64,000 nt of DNA from Brachypterus glaber (taxonomy: Eukaryota; Arthropoda; Insecta; Coleoptera; Kateretidae): contig OY294049.1 of NCBI GenBank assembly GCA_958510825.1, forward strand, positions 744,001 through 808,000, read 5' to 3'. Both the position numbers and the translations under genes were made by a program. Below, one piece after another: positions 58,400 to 64,000 of the stretch. Within the stretch, counting starts at the first letter, position 1. Each line of letters begins with the position of its first letter. A model generated the notes under the pieces. It ran no database searches, had not been told where the DNA came from, and worked only from the letters and a program-made list of their open reading frames with translations.

Positions 58400-60568
58400 T
58401 TATGTATTTTGCACCAAAATGCTGCAAGCGTTCGGAATAAAATTGAGTTGTTCGAGGCGTTACTAGAAGAAGAAATGGTGGATCTTCTTTGCGTGTCAGA
58501 GTCGCATTTGAAAGAAAATGAAATAAACTATGTAAATTTTCCAAATTATAATATAAATAGCTATTTTTGCAGAAAAAATAATGACAGGGGTGGCATTCTA
58601 ATTTTATCAAAAAATAATTTAAATATTTTTGAATTACCCGATATAAAATATTTTTCAATTGAAATGCATATCGAATTAACTGCGGTTGGATTAACAATAG
58701 ATAAAGAGAACATATGTATATGCTGTGTACACAGACGCCCAAAAGGGGATATAAAATTTTTTTGAGTCAATTTGAGGCTACTCTCTGTCATATTTCAAAT
58801 AAAAATAAATACTCTAAAATTATTGTATGCGGTGATATTAATTTGGATATTTTGCACAGTACTAAGAGTCACATTTCTCAATTCTTGGACTTGGTGCGTT
58901 CATTTTGTTTAGAAGCCTGCTTTAACGAACCTACTGGAATAAAAGGAAGTAGTGCAACTGGCATTGATTATGTGTTAACAAATTTCAACACGGATTTGCT
59001 AGAAAAATCGGTAATACATAACGGTCTTTCTGATCATTCGGCGCAAAAAATTGTTTTTTACACAGGTTGTAAATCCGAGAACGTCAAACTAACCTTTAGA
59101 TCATATTCGAAAAAGAATCAAAATATGTTTAATAGTTATTTAAGCCAACGAAATTGGCAAAATGTTTTCCAATCTTGCGGTGTAGACTTAAAGTTTAAAA
59201 AATTTTTGGGGACCTTCACCTCACTTTTCGAGGATTCTTTTAAAATCATCACAAAAAATACTCGGGATAATGATAAAAACTGGCTAACTAAAGGACTTAA
59301 AACTAGTAGTAAAAGACTTAAATTCTTATATAAATTGCATATTGACGGACTAGTAACAGAAAACTATTATAAAAAATTCAAATCAATTTACAATAAAGTT
59401 TTAAGAGCTGCAAAAAAATTACACAATGAAAATATTATATTAAACGCGGCTAATAAGTCATCAGCTGTTTGGAAAATAATAAACAAACGTACAAAAAATA
59501 AAAGTGTAAAAACAGCGGCTACGATAAAGGTCAATAATAATAAACTACCAAAAATAAAAAATCCTATTCCAAATCAAAATAGAGTAGTAGACAATAGTAT
59601 ATATATATATTCGTGACGTAACCGAATCTGAACTATATAACGTTATTATGGGACTAAAAAATACAAATTCTTGCGTCGCGGATGGAATTCCAAGTAAAGT
59701 CTTAAAAAGTTGTGTAAATTTTATTTTAACACTTCTACTGCACATTGTTAATGAATGCTTTAATTGCGGCGTTTTTCCTGACTTATTAAAAATTGCCAAA
59801 ATACGGCCTCTTTATAAAAAAGATTGCAGTAAATCGCTAACTAATTACAGGCCTATTGCCCTCCTTTCATTTTTTTCTAAAATAATTCAAAAATTATTGG
59901 CAAATCGAATTATAGAATTTCTACAAAAATTTAATATCATAATCCAAGAACAACATAGTTTTACCAATAAAAAATCGACGACAACAGCATTAGTAAGCAT
60001 TCTAAATTTTATTTAGAAAAATGTAGACAAAAATAAAAAAGTCATAGCCTTTTTTCTTGATTTAAGCAAAGCATTTGATTGCGTAAATCATGAAAAATTG
60101 CTTGCAAAGCTTCAGAAACTAGGCCTACGTGGAAAATGTTATGATCTCATTAAGTCTTTTTTATCTCTAAGACGCCAGTTTGTTGTTTTTAATAATTTAA
60201 ACTCAGATTTTTTTAATATAGAAGATGGAGTGCCCAAGGCAGCACTTTGGCCCCTCTTTTATTTTTACTATATCTAAATGACATTAAAAGCATAATAAAT
60301 TTCACATTTGTCTGTTTTGCAGATGACATTACCATTTTGGCTGCTCATTCTGATATACAAAACCTAATTAATCTAATTAAAATCGAGCTCAAAAAATTAT
60401 ACACTTATTTTTGTTCAAACAGTTTAATATTAAATGAAGAAAAATCTTTTTTTACGCAATTCTTTTTAACAGCTCAACAATACAACTATAGTCATTTAAT
60501 AACCGTAAACAAAAGAAACTTAAAACAAGTGTCCAATTTTAAATTTCTTGGTATTGAACTGGATATAT
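58400..60568 (+). pseudogene. LINE ORF2: endonuclease and reverse transcriptase, disrupted
   Basis: Starts with an endonuclease domain (LLCVSESHLKENE, RGGILILSK, ICVCGDINL-like IIVCGDINLDIL, GLSDHSAQ). Then come a linker and the reverse transcriptase: CVADGIPSKVL, LTNYRPIALLSFFSKIIQKL, FFLDLSKAFDCVNHEKLL and the catalytic CFADDITILA. Frameshifts lie near 58750, 59614 and 60240, and a TAG at 60014-60016. The gene is cut at 60568 by the LTR of the second gypsy element. The layout fits the CR1/jockey group. It would nick and copy into chromosomal DNA if intact. Confidence 0.85.
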
Positions 60569-62567
60569 TGTAACGATATAAATCGTCACTTTGTAATATA
60601 GCAAGGGTTAATTAAACTATTCGTTTACTTACGTTATAATTTATGTTTATTTTGTATATAAATAGTTACGTACGTACAGAACTATTTTGTATCTGGGACT
60701 ATTTTGTAGCAGGATCTGAATTCTAACCATATAAGTCTCTATTCCATAGTTCTACCTGAAAATAACATAAAGAAAACATAATTAGAATATGATTTTTAAT
60801 AATAAAGAATCATATGACTTATTTCTCTATAATACATTTGTCTATGGACTTACCTGGTTTTTATATGTTTCAGAGTCTATTGAGGGTTGGATTTCACTGG
60901 CTTTCATCTGTAGCTTGTCTCTCCTGGAAAGTTTCGTATGCTTATTCCTTCGGGATAATCCAGAATTTGTTGAAAATAGTTTGCTGGAACTGCTCACTTA
61001 GATTCAGTATTTTGTTTATACTTAGTTCACAGGACACTTAGTATTCTGTTCGTATTTTTATTAGTTTTGCTGATAAACAATAAGTATTGTTTATATTTGT
61101 TTCTTAGAGTAATATTTTGAGGTTAGATATCACTAATACGGATTTATTAGGAAATAGTCTTTTTGTTATTATTTTTGGTGTAGTTTCCGTTACCTTTATT
61201 AGGAATCCTATTAGGAATCCTATACGGTAAAACTGTAGTTGATAATGACTTACATAGATGTCGCTAATAGTTCAGAAATAGGATTTTATTTACCTGAAGG
61301 GTTCATACCGGTCAAGAAGGTCGATTTTCGTTCTTCTTGAAGCAACTCTGTTACAATGGTGGTGTCATATTGACGAGTGTTTATTTTCTGTAATCATCGA
61401 AGTAATCCTTCATGTATTTTTATTTAAAGTTAGTGAAAATGAATATTTAAACAATGCGGAAGATATTGTAACTGTTATTTTCTACAATTACGCATTTATA
61501 ACGTTTCGATGGACATCGAAGACTTAGTATGACATGTAAGTTACGTTTTTCTGTTTCTTAGAATATTTCTGAGATATAATTATTGTTTTAGCACCATTAA
61601 TTAATTACCATTTCTATACCATTAATATGGAATTACATTAATTTAAGTTGAAGTTTATTTTGGTATATTTGATATAGAAGTTCTCCGCATGGAGTGATGT
61701 TCTGTTGGAACATGGTTCTGTAATTTTCGGCATAGATAAATTCTATGTAACTGTCTAGCAGACAATTTTACATTGGACATAATTTTCAAAAGTATATTTT
61801 ATCCCGGACAACATTTTCAATAATACATTTTATCCTGGAAGATGATTTTTCTAAAGTAGATGGGACAGCCTATTTTTTTATTTGAGAAATGAATTCATCA
61901 GCATAGGGGAGACTTGTGCAGATGGAGACGATGGAATTCATACCTCATGGATTTTGCAGAAACCAGCTAAGTACTCATTCTGAAAACTTTTGAAAGCAAT
62001 ATTTCATATTTTTAAATTCTTTTATTTCAATATTCTTATAACTGTAAACTTTATCAGATCTGATATAGTATTGTTTAATACTATATGCCCTTCTGGCTTT
62101 TGTTCATTTTTAGGTACTTATTTTTTTTTAAACATTTAATCTCATTTATTAATTATTAAATATCATACTTTTGATTAAATGATTTCTAATTTAAGCATGA
62201 CTTTTATACACTGCAAGAAATGATTGCTGTTTACATACATTTCTTGGTGCTTGCTGAACTTCATGTTTTCTTTATACATTTAAGTCGAATGATTTCTGAA
62301 TTTAGTAATTTTTATTAAGATTTCTTTAATTATATCTTAATATAATTACACATATTTTTTATATATATTAATACATTACTTGATGTGCTTTCATTAAGTT
62401 TATTTATAATAAATTACACTAGGTTGTTACTTACCTAAAGGAGTAAAAGCTAAAGTAACTGGCGCCCCTAACAACATTAATCAATTCTTTCTATTTTTCC
62501 CTTGCCCATACCCATTGCTCCGCTGTCAAAACTAGCCGTTGGCAGTGAACGTATTAATTACGGTACA
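60569..62567 (+). repeat. putative 5' LTR of second gypsy element (~2.0 kb)
   Basis: Begins TGTAACGATATAAATCG exactly where the LINE frame breaks and ends ACGGTACA just before a TGGCGCCCAAG primer-binding-like site. TGT...ACA ends and length parallel the 2,241-bp LTR of the other element. The partner LTR lies outside the window, so the borders are inferred. No coding frame inside is credible. Confidence 0.75.
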
Positions 62568-63180
62568 CTAATATTGGCGCCCAAGAACGTGGTATTTGGA
62601 TAGATAGAACACTTGTTTTTTTAATTTTACTCTATTTTTCTCAGTGTATTTTTTATAAAAATCTAAAGCTTATTTTTTTTTTCAGTGTAACTTAAAGTTC
62701 ATTTTGAGAAAAACTACATATAACTGTTGAATAAAATATTTTTTGTTGAAAATTAAGTCAAATTAGAGTTAATCTGATAAGATATATCAGATATGTGTTT
62801 TTTATGTTTTTTCTGAATTTTATGGAATAACATGGAATAGAGAAATTTTGGCGTGGGTTCAGTTTTTCTAGAAATTATCTTTTATTCAATAGAAATAAAT
62901 GGATAATAGGGTATTTATTTATGCGAAGGATATGAATAAATATTAGCTAATTTTGTAGTTTTGGAGACTATTTATAATTATTAATTTGTCCAATTGAGAT
63001 AAATAATAATTTAGTATTTTTTTTTTGACATATTTGGGAAATTTTCCAAAGTATGCAAAAACTTTGTTGAGCAGTGTACACAAAAAAATAAAAAATAATT
63101 TGTGGTACAGTATAAATATTTTATTATAAAATAAATATTTTGAGTAAGTTGAATTTAAATTTTGAAAATAAATATTCAAA
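62568..63180 (+). promoter_or_regulatory. primer-binding site and untranslated leader of second gypsy element
   Basis: CTAATATTGGCGCCCAAGAA follows the LTR; TGGCGCCCAAGAACG at 62574 resembles the site at 29125 of the first element. The ~590-bp AT-rich leader has no gene. Confidence 0.6.
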
Positions 63181-64000
63181 ATGGAAGATTTAGATAAAAT
63201 GGAAATTAGATTTTTGACTGCAGAAATGGTAAATTATGAACTTCGTATAAGACATTTAACAGCAAAAAATAATAGAGCATCTAGAATTAAAGTTTTAGGT
63301 AGAGCCATAGCTAGGGAAGATCCTAAAGTAAAATATGTAGATCCGACTTTTAATTTTAACAGTGAAGTGGAAAATATTAATAGAATTTTAGATAGTATAT
63401 CTTCAGAAATTGTAGAATATCATGGTGATTATAGTTTAGCTGATTTAAGAAAATTAAAAACTTATTTAGTACATGTAACAAATCGTCTGCAACGTTTTCC
63501 TGAAGTAGAAGAAAATAAAGTTAGACGTATTCAATTTTTAGAAATAACAAAAGCAACTTGTTTAGAAATAGAAGCAGATATTTTAGATCTTTATGAAAAA
63601 TCTGGTAAAAATTCAGATCTTACTCAAGTAAATAATAATATTTCATTACATAATAGTACACAGTTTAGTCCTAATGTTTCTAGTAAAAAAGATAATGATT
63701 ATTTAAAATCAGTACCAGTTTATAAATGGAATATTAATTTTGATGGAAAGTCTAACGTTTTAAATTTTATTGAGCAAGTTGAATATATGAAAATAAGTAG
63801 AAATGTTACAGACGAAATGTTATTTAAATCCGCATATGACTTATTCAAAGAACCAGCATTGTCATGGTTTCTCTCAATTAAAGATAATTTAAATTCGTGG
63901 TCTCAAATAATTCAAGCATTAAAAAAAGATTTTCTTCCAGCTAACATAGATGATAGAACATGGGATGATATCCGTTCTAGATATCAAAATCCCGATGAAT
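63181..64000 (+). CDS. gag: Gag (start of Gag-Pol) of second gypsy element, cut by window edge
   Basis: An open frame from ATG 63181 runs 273 codons to the window end without a stop. The block SVPVYKWNINFDGKSN, followed by LNFIEQVEYMKISRN and SWFLSIKDNLNSW, aligns by eye with PVYKWKITFDG...RFLEKIEQV...WFISVKDNVKNW in the complete element at 29514. The two are therefore related but clearly diverged Ty3/gypsy elements. Gag packages the element RNA. The zinc knuckles and Pol lie beyond the edge. Confidence 0.9.
   Translation, partial: MEDLDKMEIRFLTAEMVNYELRIRHLTAKNNRASRIKVLGRAIAREDPKVKYVDPTFNFNSEVENINRILDSISSEIVEYHGDYSLADLRKLKTYLVHVTNRLQRFPEVEENKVRRIQFLEITKATCLEIEADILDLYEKSGKNSDLTQVNNNISLHNSTQFSPNVSSKKDNDYLKSVPVYKWNINFDGKSNVLNFIEQVEYMKISRNVTDEMLFKSAYDLFKEPALSWFLSIKDNLNSWSQIIQALKKDFLPANIDDRTWDDIRSRYQNPDE

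Overview
This window looks like repeat-dense intergenic DNA from a large, AT-rich arthropod genome, most likely an insect. The evidence is the mix of elements: Ty3/gypsy retrotransposons with ~2 kb LTRs, jockey-like and CR1-like LINEs, a Dong/R4-type retrotransposon, a mariner-type element, tRNA-derived SINEs and many foldback elements. I recognise no bacterial operon, no rRNA or true tRNA gene, and no confident host gene. A 200-base N run (57883-58082) shows this is a scaffold.

Layout. 1-9145 is one very large, imperfect palindrome cut by the left edge. It holds two copies of a ~1 kb module built from 98-bp tandem units and a 2 kb insertion with CCCGGACAACATT ends. 9.6-14.6 kb holds foldback elements, a strong 75-bp-stem hairpin and a LINE tail. 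14.7-16.3 kb is a ~100-bp higher-order tandem array with a LINE 3' end embedded. 16.5-18.1 kb has weak exon-like islands and a (CT)n tract. 18805-21002 is a complete mariner-type element with a broken transposase gene, followed by a SINE and a third copy of the 98-bp module with a 1.1 kb palindromic element inside it.

25096-44851 is a nested composite. Arms of ~500 bp in inverted orientation flank a ~725-codon reading frame for a probable DDE-type transposase broken by two stop codons. A jockey-like LINE lies between the left arm and that gene, and a 10.8 kb Ty3/gypsy element with indistinguishable 2,241-bp LTRs and an intact gag-pol frame sits inside the LINE. The extreme right tip of the composite is interrupted by a 1.7 kb palindromic element with CACAGTG ends and a 5-bp target duplication (Transib-like), which itself carries a 113-bp MITE.

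46.9-52.7 kb is a tandem repeat block split by a CR1-like LINE tail. The (TAA)n end of that tail received a nearly intact Dong/R4-type element. 54.6-60.6 kb holds decayed LINE fragments, a duplicated ~1.2 kb unit with an RNase H remnant, and the gap. A second gypsy element, related to the first, starts at 60569 and runs off the right edge in gag.

The genes do not form a pathway. They are selfish elements whose insertion order can be read from nesting. The apparently youngest event is the gypsy element at 26879-37723. All calls rest on reading the sequence and its translations by eye; no search was run.
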